A DNA stretch of 64,000 nt, from assembly GCF_040703125.1 (NCBI RefSeq), contig NZ_CP160035.1, positions 3,210,001 through 3,274,000 on the forward strand. The letters are read 5' to 3'. Within the stretch, counting starts at the first letter, position 1; the number at the start of each line of letters is the position of its first letter. Below are positions 20,309-28,406 of this stretch, one piece after another. Made by a program: the position numbers and the translations under genes. The notes below the pieces were generated by a model. That model worked only from the letters and a program-made list of their open reading frames with translations, had not been told where the DNA came from and did not search any database. The stretch comes from Flavobacterium ovatum. GTDB taxonomy: Bacteria; Bacteroidota; Bacteroidia; Flavobacteriales; Flavobacteriaceae.

Positions 20309-20665
20309 ATGCAAGATTCTTTTAATGAGATCCTAAAATTATTACTACCTGAGATAATAATAAACTATTTTGAACTTACTTCTTATAAAAAGGAAAATGA
20401 AGCACTCCATCTTTATCTAAAAGAGATTAATTCACTACCAAAAGAATATCGTCAAAACAAATTAAGTTCAAAAGGATTCTTCGATGAAATAACAGTCCAG
20501 GATTTCCCTATCCGCGGTCATAAAGTATATCTTCATATCACTCGTAGAAGATGGCTTAATGAAGACACTGGTAAAGTTGTTTTTAGAGATTGGAATTTAG
20601 TAGCAGACGGAACTCGTGTAACACAGGAGTTTGCGTCTTTTTTAAAAGAGATCAATAGATTCTAG
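20309..20665 (+). CDS. ISAon1-type transposase, N-terminal frame
   Basis: 118 residues matching the N-terminal region of ISAon1-family transposases, which are commonly encoded as a short first frame. It contains the ITVQDFPIRGHKVYLHITRRRWL segment, the beta-strand/Arg-rich zone preceding a zinc-ribbon or HTH. The second frame opens at 20646 and overlaps this one by 20 bases in the +1 frame. A full transposase therefore needs a +1 shift in the overlap, either programmed or due to a mutation. The stop context TTCTAG allows a one-base forward slip, but the site cannot be proven by eye. Confidence 0.85.
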   Translation: MQDSFNEILKLLLPEIIINYFELTSYKKENEALHLYLKEINSLPKEYRQNKLSSKGFFDEITVQDFPIRGHKVYLHITRRRWLNEDTGKVVFRDWNLVADGTRVTQEFASFLKEINRF

Positions 20666-21638
20666 TCCAAATGATTGTAATACTATTGCTTCTTTCTATG
20701 GAGTTTCTGGTAGAAACCTCCAATGTCAATACAAAGACTTTTTAAGTGATTTTAAAGCTTGGGATCAAATAAAACATGCTAAAAAATGGCTTGTTTTTCC
20801 GCAAAACATTGGAAAGAACCTGTCAATAGATGAAACCTCCCTTTCAAATGGCGAACTCTATACTATTTTAACTAACAAATCTGGAAAAGGGAGAAAGGGA
20901 ACTATTGTAGCTATGATTGCAGGAACTAAAGCCGATACAGTTATTGCAGTTATAGAAAAAATCGCTCTTAAACAACGAAATCTAGTTCAGGAAATAACTT
21001 TAGACATGGCGGGAAATATGAATTTGATTGCCAAAAAATGCTTTCCTAATGCAACTCGTGTCACAGATCGATTTCATGTTCAAAAACTAGCTACAGAGGC
21101 TTTACAGGAAATCAGGATTAAATATCGTTGGGAAGCTATCGATCAAGAAAATAATGCTATTGAAAAAGCAAAAAAAAGCAAATCTAATTTCGAATCTCAA
21201 ATACTTTCAAATGGAGATACACTTAAGCAATTACTCGCTAGAAGTCGTTATTTCTTATACAAAAACAAATCAAGATGGACGCATAACCAAACGCAACGTG
21301 CCACTTTATTGTTTGAATTATATCCAGACATTTTAAAAGCATACGATTTAGCACAAGATTTGCGTACTATCTTTGAAAAAACAACTGACAAAATCATTGG
21401 GTTTGCAAAACTAGCCAAATGGCATGAAAAAGTAGATCAATCCGGATTCAAATCTTTCGGCACAATCTCTCGTACAATTACAAATCATTATCAGACCATA
21501 TTAAATTATTTTGACAATAGAAGTACTAATGCCTCTGCAGAATCATTCAATGCCAAAATAAAAGCATTCAGATCAAAATTCAGAGGAGTTAGAAATATAG
21601 AATACTTCCTGTTTAGACTAACTAATATATATGCTTAA
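20646..21638 (+). CDS. ISAon1-type transposase, catalytic frame (DDE_Tnp_ISL3)
   Basis: The open frame encodes about 330 residues with no ATG until 20913, and is expected to be made by frameshifting from the upstream frame. It contains all three catalytic acidic residues: Asp in NLSIDETSLS, Asp in EITLDMAGNM and Glu in NASAESFNAKIK. An HTH-like stretch (CNTIASFYGVSGRNLQ) sits near the start. Starting at 20913 would lose the first catalytic Asp. It ends 33 bases before the right end of the element. Confidence 0.88.
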   Translation, partial: KRSIDSSPNDCNTIASFYGVSGRNLQCQYKDFLSDFKAWDQIKHAKKWLVFPQNIGKNLSIDETSLSNGELYTILTNKSGKGRKGTIVAMIAGTKADTVIAVIEKIALKQRNLVQEITLDMAGNMNLIAKKCFPNATRVTDRFHVQKLATEALQEIRIKYRWEAIDQENNAIEKAKKSKSNFESQILSNGDTLKQLLARSRYFLYKNKSRWTHNQTQRATLLFELYPDILKAYDLAQDLRTIFEKTTDKIIGFAKLAKWHEKVDQSGFKSFGTISRTITNHYQTILNYFDNRSTNASAESFNAKIKAFRSKFRGVRNIEYFLFRLTNIYA

Positions 21639-21671
21639 TTTGTTCCACTCCACAGGTTTTCGTTATGATCC

Positions 21672-21679
21672 TACAGAAT
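21672..21679. repeat. Target-site duplication, right copy (TACAGAAT)
   Basis: Identical to 20234-20241 and immediately adjacent to the right inverted repeat of the IS. Confidence 0.92.
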
Positions 21680-21833
21680 CAGCTATTTTTTTGATTTGAA
21701 GAGAACTAGAATAGTTACGTAAAGCTACATCAGTAATCACCACCTCCTGCAAAGAAATAGGTTCCTTGGTTTGAGAGACAATCAGTTGACTTATCAAAAA
21801 TAAGCTGTAAAAAAAAGTTTGTTTTGCTTTCAT
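21672..21833 (-). pseudogene. btuB: btuB-type receptor, 5' part: signal peptide and TonB box
   Basis: 54 codons from ATG (complement of 21831-21833). They encode a signal peptide (FFYSLFLISQLIVSQ) and then ISLQEVVITDVALRNY, a typical TonB-box and plug start. The frame then enters the IS and stops after two codons. It joins in frame with the part at 18566-20241 once the IS and one 8-bp duplication are removed. The cobalamin riboswitch lies directly upstream. Confidence 0.9.
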
Positions 21834-21879
21834 CTATTTGAAATCCCTTTTTCCCGAGAGATTTGTATTTGTTAAGAAT

Positions 21880-22098
21880 AAAGGCAGGTCTCCTGGCTTG
21901 CGTCTTGTTGTTTACCTTCCCACTCGCCGCGGCGAGCAGTGGTTTTGTAGATAACAACAAGCTTTGTAGCTTACAGTTGCGGGTACAGCTTAGGATTAAC
22001 GATTTTAGATTGTAGATTTATGATTTTCGATGTATTTCAATCTGGTATCAAATATCTGCTTTCAGGTCTCGTTCACCTAATTCCCTTTTAATGTTGTT
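21880..22098 (-). promoter_or_regulatory. Cobalamin (B12) riboswitch
   Basis: On the minus strand the conserved pieces occur in order: AAAAGGGAA (near 22090), AGGTGAA, GCTGTACCCGCAACTGTAA (the B12 box region, 21990-21972) and the closing GCCAGGAGACCTGCC (21898-21884). The GC-rich hairpin CTCGCCGCGGCGAG lies between them. It precedes the interrupted btuB start by about 50 bases, as in other Bacteroidota B12 loci. It should lower btuB expression when adenosyl- or methyl-cobalamin is bound. Exact ends are approximate. Confidence 0.93.
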
Positions 22099-22233
22099 TT
22101 TGGTTAAAAAAAACAACAACCTTAAATTCTCGACAAAGGTAAATGATAAAAAAACTAAAAAGCAAATTTTATTTCAAAGGAGTATACTTAATCAAATTTG
22201 AATGAATATAATTGTTCTCGCTAGCCATGATAG

Positions 22234-22249
22234 TCCCGAAGCTTCGGGA
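22234..22249. repeat. 16-bp perfect palindrome in an interspersed-type repeat
   Basis: TCCCGAAGCTTCGGGA is a perfect palindrome inside a GC-rich non-coding stretch (about 22218-22300) that looks like the dispersed repeats of flavobacterial genomes. A related palindrome TCCCGAATATCGGGA occurs at 46484-46498. Confidence 0.5.
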
Positions 22250-22388
22250 GATATCCTCGTGTGAAACGAAGAGATAAAGGCGAAAGCAGGAACCCAATAT
22301 TATAATGGAAACTAAAACATCTGCTCCAAAATAAATTAGTCTTTTTTATAATTTCTCCTACCTTTGTGCCAAAACTTGAAATAAAATA

Positions 22389-23531
22389 ATGAAATTCATT
22401 CCCTATAAAATCCTTTTTACTTGCACTTTTTTCATTTTAATGAGCTGCAAAAAGTCGGATAAAGTACAAGCTGAAAGCGTTCCAAATATGACTAACAGTA
22501 TCGAGTACGCATCGAGTTTAGCCATTTATAAAAAAGAAGGGTATTCTGTTGTAAAAATCATCAATCCTTGGCCAAATGCTACTAAAAACCTGACTTATAT
22601 TTTAAAAGAAAAACAGACTACGCTTCCAGATAGCTTACAAAAATATCCTGTAATTACAGTTCCCTTACAATCTATTGTAGTGACATCAACAACGATTATT
22701 CCGTATCTCGAAATGTTAGGAGTTGAAAATAAATTGGTTGGATTTCCGCATACAGATTACATTTCGTCCGAAAAAACAAGAGCCTTAATTGATCAAGGAA
22801 AGATTAAAAATCTAGGTCAAAATGAAAAATTAAACGTCGAGCAATTAATTGATTTATCACCCGAATTGATTGTGACTTTTAGCATGGACAATCACAATCC
22901 GATGATTAAAAATTTAGAAAAAAGCGGTTTAAAAACACTTATTCAAGCCGACTGGATGGAACAAACTCCACTTGGAAAAGCGGAGTGGATTAAGCTTTAT
23001 GGAGCTTTGTTAGGTAAAGAAACAGATGCTCAAAAACATTTTGATCAAATTGTAAAAGACTACCAAGATGCGGTGGCACTAGCAACTATGACCAATGATC
23101 AAACATCTGTTTTGTATGGTTCTATGTACCAGGATCAATGGTTTGTAGCCAAAGGAAATAGCTGGGTTGCACAATTTATAAAAGATGCCAAAGCAGATTA
23201 TCTTTGGGCAAATTTAGAAGGTTCTGGAAGTTTGTCTTTATCATTTGAAACGGTACTCGAAAAAGCAAAAAATGCAAATTTCTGGATAGCAACCAGTTCG
23301 TTCAAAAGTTTAAACGAAATGACCAATGCTAATCCACATTACAGTCAATTTGAAGCTTTCAAGAAGAAGCAGGTCTATACCTTTGAGGGAAAAATTGGCG
23401 CTACAGGTGGTACAATTTATTATGAATTAGCACCTAGCCGACCTGATTTAGTTTTAAAAGATTATATCAAAATATTTCATCCTGAGTTACTTCCAAATTA
23501 TACCTTTACCTTTGCACAAAAATTGAACTAA
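22389..23531 (+). CDS. btuF: Periplasmic cobalamin-binding protein of an ABC transporter (BtuF-like lipoprotein)
   Basis: 380 residues. A lipoprotein signal ends at LMSC (Cys19). The rest is a class III (helical-backbone) binding protein with VPLQSIVVTSTTIIPYLEMLG, the LSPELIV segment and a C-terminal lobe. The permease gene starts 2 bases after its stop. The divergent cobalamin riboswitch and btuB/btuG genes argue that B12 is the ligand. Siderophore-type ligands use the same fold and cannot be ruled out from sequence alone. The gene has no riboswitch of its own on the plus strand. Confidence 0.8.
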   Translation: MKFIPYKILFTCTFFILMSCKKSDKVQAESVPNMTNSIEYASSLAIYKKEGYSVVKIINPWPNATKNLTYILKEKQTTLPDSLQKYPVITVPLQSIVVTSTTIIPYLEMLGVENKLVGFPHTDYISSEKTRALIDQGKIKNLGQNEKLNVEQLIDLSPELIVTFSMDNHNPMIKNLEKSGLKTLIQADWMEQTPLGKAEWIKLYGALLGKETDAQKHFDQIVKDYQDAVALATMTNDQTSVLYGSMYQDQWFVAKGNSWVAQFIKDAKADYLWANLEGSGSLSLSFETVLEKAKNANFWIATSSFKSLNEMTNANPHYSQFEAFKKKQVYTFEGKIGATGGTIYYELAPSRPDLVLKDYIKIFHPELLPNYTFTFAQKLN

Positions 23532-23533
23532 CA

Positions 23534-24556
23534 TTGGCTTCAAAACAATCTACTTTTCTATTATTTGCCTTGGTTGGAATCGGGTTCCTAAGCTTGTTTT
23601 TTCTAAACATTAGTTTTGGGTCTGTGACTATTCCGTGTAAAGATATTTACCACAGTTTGAGTGGCGGCCAAGCTAGTAAATCTACTTGGGAATACATCAT
23701 CATCAACTATAGATTACCCAAAGCGATTACGGCGATTTTGGTCGGAATGGGACTTTCAATCAGTGGTTTGTTGATGCAAACGCTTTTCAGAAATCCACTT
23801 GCTGGACCTTACGTTTTAGGATTGAGTTCAGGCTCTAGTTTAGGCGTAGCCTTCGTGATTTTGGGAGCAGGATTCCTTCCACCTTTCTTGAGTAGTATCC
23901 TATTGTCATCTTACGGAATTGTATTGGCTTCCACCATTGGCAGCACTTTGGTTCTACTAGCGGTTTTGGTCGTTGCACAACGATTGCGAGATACCATGGC
24001 GATCCTTATTGTAGGACTGATGTTTGGGAGTTTTACCTCAGCCATTGTAAGCACACTCACCTACTTTAGCACCGCCGATCAACTGCAAAAATTTACTTTT
24101 TGGGCTATGGGAAGCCTTGGGAATTTGTCATGGAATTCGATTCTTATTTTGAGCACAGCTGTGGCTATTGGTCTATTACTAAGTCTATACAGCATCAAGC
24201 CTTTGAACGCTTTACTCTTAGGAGAAAACTATGCCAAAAGCATGGGATTGAACTTCAACAAAACCCGTTTTATTATCATCTTAGCAACTAGTATTTTGGC
24301 TGGAAGCATTACTGCTTATGCTGGCCCTATTGCCTTCATTGGACTTGCCGTTCCGCATATTGCCAAATTGGTTTTTCAGACTAGTAATCATGTGGTGTTG
24401 TTTTGGAGTACCTTGCTTATTGGTGCCAGTATTATGTTACTTTGTGATGTTATATCTCAAATGCCTGGTTATGAAATAACTTTACCAATTAATGCGGTTA
24501 CGTCGCTGTTTGGAGCACCAGTCGTTATTTGGTTATTGGTTCGAAAAAGGAAATGA
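23534..24556 (+). CDS. btuC: FecCD/BtuC-type ABC transporter permease
   Basis: 340 residues with about ten transmembrane helices, typical of FecCD/BtuC. It contains RLPKAITAILVGMGLSISGLLMQ, then the NPLAGPYVLGLSSGSSLG signature and a C-terminal GPIAFIGLAVPHIAK segment. The start is TTG at 23534, 2 bases after the btuF stop; no in-frame ATG precedes the first helix. It belongs with the B12 binding protein upstream. The matching ATPase (BtuD) is not next to it; downstream is intergenic DNA, so the ATPase must be encoded elsewhere or be missing. Confidence 0.85.
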   Translation: MASKQSTFLLFALVGIGFLSLFFLNISFGSVTIPCKDIYHSLSGGQASKSTWEYIIINYRLPKAITAILVGMGLSISGLLMQTLFRNPLAGPYVLGLSSGSSLGVAFVILGAGFLPPFLSSILLSSYGIVLASTIGSTLVLLAVLVVAQRLRDTMAILIVGLMFGSFTSAIVSTLTYFSTADQLQKFTFWAMGSLGNLSWNSILILSTAVAIGLLLSLYSIKPLNALLLGENYAKSMGLNFNKTRFIIILATSILAGSITAYAGPIAFIGLAVPHIAKLVFQTSNHVVLFWSTLLIGASIMLLCDVISQMPGYEITLPINAVTSLFGAPVVIWLLVRKRK

Positions 24557-24823
24557 TTTAATTGTTATTAATATTTAAAAGAATAATTATCGCTAAGGAA
24601 AATTAATTTTATTATTTGAGATATATTGGTCTTTTTTACATATTCATTATAACCTGTATGAGTTTATAAATTGAATATTTAAAAAAAGACAGTGAATTAT
24701 TCACTTAACTGCCCCTAGGATTAAAAGTTATTATTTTGACTTAAATTTATGTCTTTTTGTGCCTTTGTGGCTAAAAAATCATAATCTATTATATTCATAA
24801 TAGAACTTTTCTTATTATAACAA
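24557..24823. other. Intergenic, no ATPase gene or other feature
   Basis: AT-rich DNA following the permease gene. I looked for an ABC ATPase (Walker A, LSGG) on both strands and saw none. It includes the low-complexity phrase TTTGTGCCTTTGTGGC, common in flavobacterial spacers. Confidence 0.6.
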
Positions 24824-24858
24824 AAAAACCCTTTGATAAAAGCAAAGGGTTTGGTTTA
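24824..24858. terminator. Terminator between btuC and the T9SS protein gene
   Basis: The stem AAACCCTTTG / CAAAGGGTTT has a loop of about 8 bases and flanking A and T runs. It serves the minus-strand gene ending at 24884 and could also serve btuC. Confidence 0.82.
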
Positions 24859-24883
24859 ACTAAAAAAAGCTAGTGAATCTAAA

Positions 24884-26071
24884 TTATTGTTTTATAATTT
24901 TACTACTTAATCCTGTATCTGTTTTCAAGATATAAGTTCCTGTTGCCAAATCAGAGATGTCAATTGTATTTGTTGCAGGAAGAGTTTTTACAACAGCTCC
25001 CAACATGTTGAATATGTTAATAGTTTTACTGTCTTTTAAATCTGAAATAGTAATCGCTCCAGTTGTTGGATTAGGGTATACATTTACGAACTCTATAACT
25101 TGTTTTGTATTCAATCCTAAAGTTGCACCTGTAGAAAATTCAATTCTGTCAATTTCTAAAGTTCCTACTAATGAACTATTACCACTCGTTCTGTGCTGTA
25201 CATCAAAAGTATCAATATTCCCAGTCCATGTTACTGCATTAGTTAAATTAACAACAGCAACTTCATAAGGACTTGCATCGGTCATGTTTAAAGTTAATGT
25301 TGTATAATTTGATCCATTAGTACCACTAGGAGCACTACCAGTAGAGATCCTAAGTTGATTATTTTCTGATTTGTTTCTATAATATACATGTGCATATTTA
25401 AAAGTATTTGCATTTACATAATTTGTTGGATCAGTTTTTCTTATAATTCCAACAGCGTGTGGTGCATTACCTGCGACTGCATCAGTTGTAATAATCATTT
25501 TACCTCCTGAAACTGTTATAGCAGAATTTATTGCATTGAAACCTTCGGTGTTAGTCCCATTATTAAATTCATAACTATGTTTTTCTACAACAGGTATAGT
25601 GTAGGTTGGTACAATTGTAACTGCTTGAGGTGGATTACTTGAAGTCCCACCAGTAGGTCTAAAATCATAACCTGCGCCTAATGGTGTAATATTTCCTGAA
25701 GATAGGGTTAACAATGAAATTACCCAAGTTCTAGTGTTTATAGCTGCGTCAACAGGATCAATGGATACAGTAGTAGCATTTGCAGTAGATAAGGTTCCTG
25801 CCGTAGCAACGTTTGTAGGTACGCTATTTTTGACAACAAAAAAAGCATTGTTATATCCACCAGAACCATCTCCAGGATCATTCGTCGAAGTAACCGTTAT
25901 TGTTCTTTGTGCGTAAACTCCAGTGCTAGTTTCTTCTAGAATATAACCATTGTCTGAAATTACAATAGCGCTTAAAGAGGTTGCATTTGTACTTAAACTA
26001 AGATTTTGCTGTGCCTGAGAAATTGTTATAGCTCCAAGGCTAGTAACAAATAAGAGTAATAATTTTTTCAT
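24884..26071 (-). CDS. T9SS-secreted protein, carbohydrate-binding-like
   Basis: 395 residues. The signal peptide ends near AQQ (residue 21). A Ser/Thr/Asn-rich beta region follows (about 25-150), then a jelly-roll-like domain (about 160-315: YEFNNGTNTEGFNAIN through LEIDRIEFST) resembling carbohydrate-binding modules. A type A T9SS sorting tail comes last (about 325-395: VYPNPTTGAITI, NIFNMLG, YILK, IIKQ). Expected product is an extracellular or surface protein. It lies next to the sulfatase/GH genes and might bind the same glycan (inference from context only). Confidence 0.75.
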   Translation of the reverse strand: MKKLLLLFVTSLGAITISQAQQNLSLSTNATSLSAIVISDNGYILEETSTGVYAQRTITVTSTNDPGDGSGGYNNAFFVVKNSVPTNVATAGTLSTANATTVSIDPVDAAINTRTWVISLLTLSSGNITPLGAGYDFRPTGGTSSNPPQAVTIVPTYTIPVVEKHSYEFNNGTNTEGFNAINSAITVSGGKMIITTDAVAGNAPHAVGIIRKTDPTNYVNANTFKYAHVYYRNKSENNQLRISTGSAPSGTNGSNYTTLTLNMTDASPYEVAVVNLTNAVTWTGNIDTFDVQHRTSGNSSLVGTLEIDRIEFSTGATLGLNTKQVIEFVNVYPNPTTGAITISDLKDSKTINIFNMLGAVVKTLPATNTIDISDLATGTYILKTDTGLSSKIIKQ

Positions 26072-26220
26072 AATTGTTTTATGTTTAAAGTTTACACAAA
26101 ACTATAATTCATTAGTGAAACAGGCATTCGCATATGGTTTTTACCCTATAACATATAGTTAACTTATTATAGGTCAACTACTTGTTAAGCGTATTTATTG
26201 TGGTTAAATACGATAAAATG

Positions 26221-26260
26221 AAAAAAAAAGCCTTTAGAAACAAATTCTAAAGGCTTTTTT
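26221..26260 (-). terminator. Terminator of the iduronate-sulfatase-like gene
   Basis: AAGCCTTTAGAA / TTCTAAAGGCTT with an A/T-run on both sides, 14 bases beyond the stop of the sulfatase. Confidence 0.88.
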
Positions 26261-26273
26261 GATTGTATTTTAG

Positions 26274-28151
26274 TTATATTTTTGGAACAATATTTTTTGG
26301 AATGTCGATTTTCTTATCATCTGCACCCAAGGCAAAAGTACTGGTGTTGTAAACGTTTTTTTGTTTCCAATCACATTCAATACGACCATCACCTAGAATA
26401 ATATTTCCGAGTTTGGCTCTAAACCAATCTGTCAAAGCAATGTAGTTTTTGTCATTAGCCAGATTGTTTCGCTCCATAGGATCTTTACGTAAATCATAAA
26501 ATGCCAATTGCACTTCTTGTCTTGGAGCATCCAATCCCCAACGTACGTTTTCATTTGGTTTGTATCTTCCTCCAGGTCCTCCATTCAATGGACGTGGACG
26601 CATTGAGAAAGCGAAATCCTTGGTACGCATATACGAGCGTGGACCTGCAACACTATTTATTTCACCAATAATGTAGTCTTTATTTAGTTTTGGGTTCGAA
26701 TACATTTCGGCTAAATCAAATCCGTCCAAAAATTGGTATTCTTTGGCTTTCAAATCAACACCTCCAGCGGCCAAAACGGTCGGCATGATGTCTACATATT
26801 CAGCAAAGCCATCATACACTTTTCCTGCAGGTACCGCTTTTTTGTCTGACGAAACCAAAATTCCAGTGGTATGTGTAGAAAGTTCCCAAGGCGAAAATTT
26901 AGATTCAATACCTTGTTCTCCCAATTGCCATCCGTGATCTCCACAAGTGTACAAGATCATGTATTCTTGATTGTTCTTTTTCGAATAGGCTTTGAATTCG
27001 GCAATTGCTTTCCCGATGATATAATCTCCAAAAGCACAAAAGGCATAATAATCTCTGATGGCTTGTTGCTTGTCTTCATAAGAGTAGCCGTCAATTCTTA
27101 ATTTATTGTATAAGTCCACCAATTGTTTTGGTAGTTTACTCAATTCTTCTTTTTTATCGAATGCTGGAATTTTATACACTTTATCTTTAAAGCGATCTCT
27201 AAATTCCTTTGGAGGCATCACAGGTGTGTGTGGGAAATGAAAACTCAAACTCGTAAAAATAGGTTTGCTGGTATCGGCACCCGCCATTTTATCTCCTAAT
27301 AAGGATTGGTAAGGCTTATTTTGATTTTGCAAATAGTTACGGTATTCGGTCAAAATATTACCATCCAATGTTTTGTCTGCCGGCATAGAGTTAACTCCAC
27401 CAATAATCAAAGTAGACTCTTCTCCATCGCTGGCATTGTGATACAGGATATCCAATTCTTTTTCAACAGAAGCTTTGATAGCTTTTTCTGCATCTGAGAT
27501 ATTATCTTCTGTAGTCCAAGATTTTTTGACATTATTCGGATAGAAAAATTGCATGCGCGTATCTATTTTAGCCGATTTTCCGTTTACTTTCCCGTAAGTC
27601 GTTTCTTTGTTCCAGTCGGTTACGCCACCTCTTTCCAGTTCGGTATCCAAAACATATTTTTGATAGAAACCTTTGTATAAGTCTTCCGTTTTTTTAGTAG
27701 CACTTTTTTTGTCAACGCTTTTATTACGGTAACCAGCCTTTCCAAACAAACTGGTTTCGTACCCGTTTTCAACCATAATCTGAGGCATCGTTTTGGTGAA
27801 AAATTCGGCCTCACCATTAAAATATTCAAAACCATAGACTCCAGAATGGTGCGGGTATTTCCCAGCTAAGATTCCGTTTCGTGATGGAGCACAAGCGGGT
27901 GAGTTGCAATACATATTCGGGAACACAACTCCCTCTTTGGCCAAAGCATCTAAGTTTGGAGATTCAATATACCCCAGTGGACTATCATTTTTTCCTGTTG
28001 TGATTTGGTTGTAATAGCCGTTGGAATCTTTTCGTTGGTCATCAGTCAAAATCCAAAGAATATTTGGTTTTTTGACTGTTTTTTGTGCCAACAATTGTGA
28101 ATTGGATGCCGCAAAGCTCAATACACAAAGGGCAAATAATTTTACTTTCAT
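26274..28151 (-). CDS. Family S1 sulfatase, exported (iduronate-2-sulfatase-like group)
   Basis: 625 residues. The signal peptide ends near LLAQ (about residue 23). The metal-site Asp pair TDDQ is at residues 37-38. The sulfatase motif CAPSR begins at Cys87, which is converted to formylglycine in active enzymes, and NGILAGKYPHHSGVYG follows. C-terminal motifs YTCGDHGWQLGEQG and KFSPWE are typical of the iduronate-2-sulfatase-like S1 branch. It should remove sulfate from a glycan in the periplasm. It neighbours GH43, GH16 and GH2 genes transcribed divergently. No formylglycine-generating enzyme lies in the window. The substrate is unproven. Confidence 0.88.
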   Translation of the reverse strand: MKVKLFALCVLSFAASNSQLLAQKTVKKPNILWILTDDQRKDSNGYYNQITTGKNDSPLGYIESPNLDALAKEGVVFPNMYCNSPACAPSRNGILAGKYPHHSGVYGFEYFNGEAEFFTKTMPQIMVENGYETSLFGKAGYRNKSVDKKSATKKTEDLYKGFYQKYVLDTELERGGVTDWNKETTYGKVNGKSAKIDTRMQFFYPNNVKKSWTTEDNISDAEKAIKASVEKELDILYHNASDGEESTLIIGGVNSMPADKTLDGNILTEYRNYLQNQNKPYQSLLGDKMAGADTSKPIFTSLSFHFPHTPVMPPKEFRDRFKDKVYKIPAFDKKEELSKLPKQLVDLYNKLRIDGYSYEDKQQAIRDYYAFCAFGDYIIGKAIAEFKAYSKKNNQEYMILYTCGDHGWQLGEQGIESKFSPWELSTHTTGILVSSDKKAVPAGKVYDGFAEYVDIMPTVLAAGGVDLKAKEYQFLDGFDLAEMYSNPKLNKDYIIGEINSVAGPRSYMRTKDFAFSMRPRPLNGGPGGRYKPNENVRWGLDAPRQEVQLAFYDLRKDPMERNNLANDKNYIALTDWFRAKLGNIILGDGRIECDWKQKNVYNTSTFALGADDKKIDIPKNIVPKI

Positions 28152-28406
28152 AGTGTTGTTTTTTGGTTATTGAAAAGTATTGGTGTTATGATGGTATAAA
28201 AGTGTATTGGTTTAATATTCTTTTTTTGTTCATTTTCAGTCACCTTTTACTTTCGAACAAAACTAAACTAGGATGTGGTAAGTCTAGTAAATCAAATGTT
28301 TTTATCTCTATAACAAATGGATTTTTGGACGTATAAGATGCTGTATTGTTGCTCCTTTGAAGTAAAAGATTGTATTTTTCAGTCTCTAAATTATTTTTCG
28401 AATAAA

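Larger units (their letters stand above)
20242..21671 (+). mobile_element. Insertion sequence, ISL3/ISAon1 type, 1430 bp, complete
   Basis: The ends are imperfect inverted repeats of about 23 bases: GGATCAAGACAAAAAGTTGT on the left and GGATCATAACGAAAACCTGT on the reverse complement of the right end, continuing as GGG or GGA. They are flanked by identical 8-bp duplications. Inside are two frames of one transposase with a DDE_Tnp_ISL3 catalytic domain. Exact duplications and matched ends indicate a recent single insertion. Its genes run opposite to btuB, which it interrupts. Confidence 0.95.

Noticed and set aside
20242..20314. Apparent start of the 582-residue TonB receptor inside the IS
   Set aside because: The Met and the first 20 residues are encoded by the insertion sequence and give no signal peptide; the true start is at 21833.
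21730..21960. 76-codon minus-strand ORF over the start of btuB and the riboswitch
   Set aside because: It reads through the conserved end of the cobalamin riboswitch and out of frame across the btuB signal peptide; it is a by-product.
24557..24883. Missing btuD hidden downstream of btuC
   Set aside because: Neither strand has a frame with Walker A or signature motifs; the region is non-coding.
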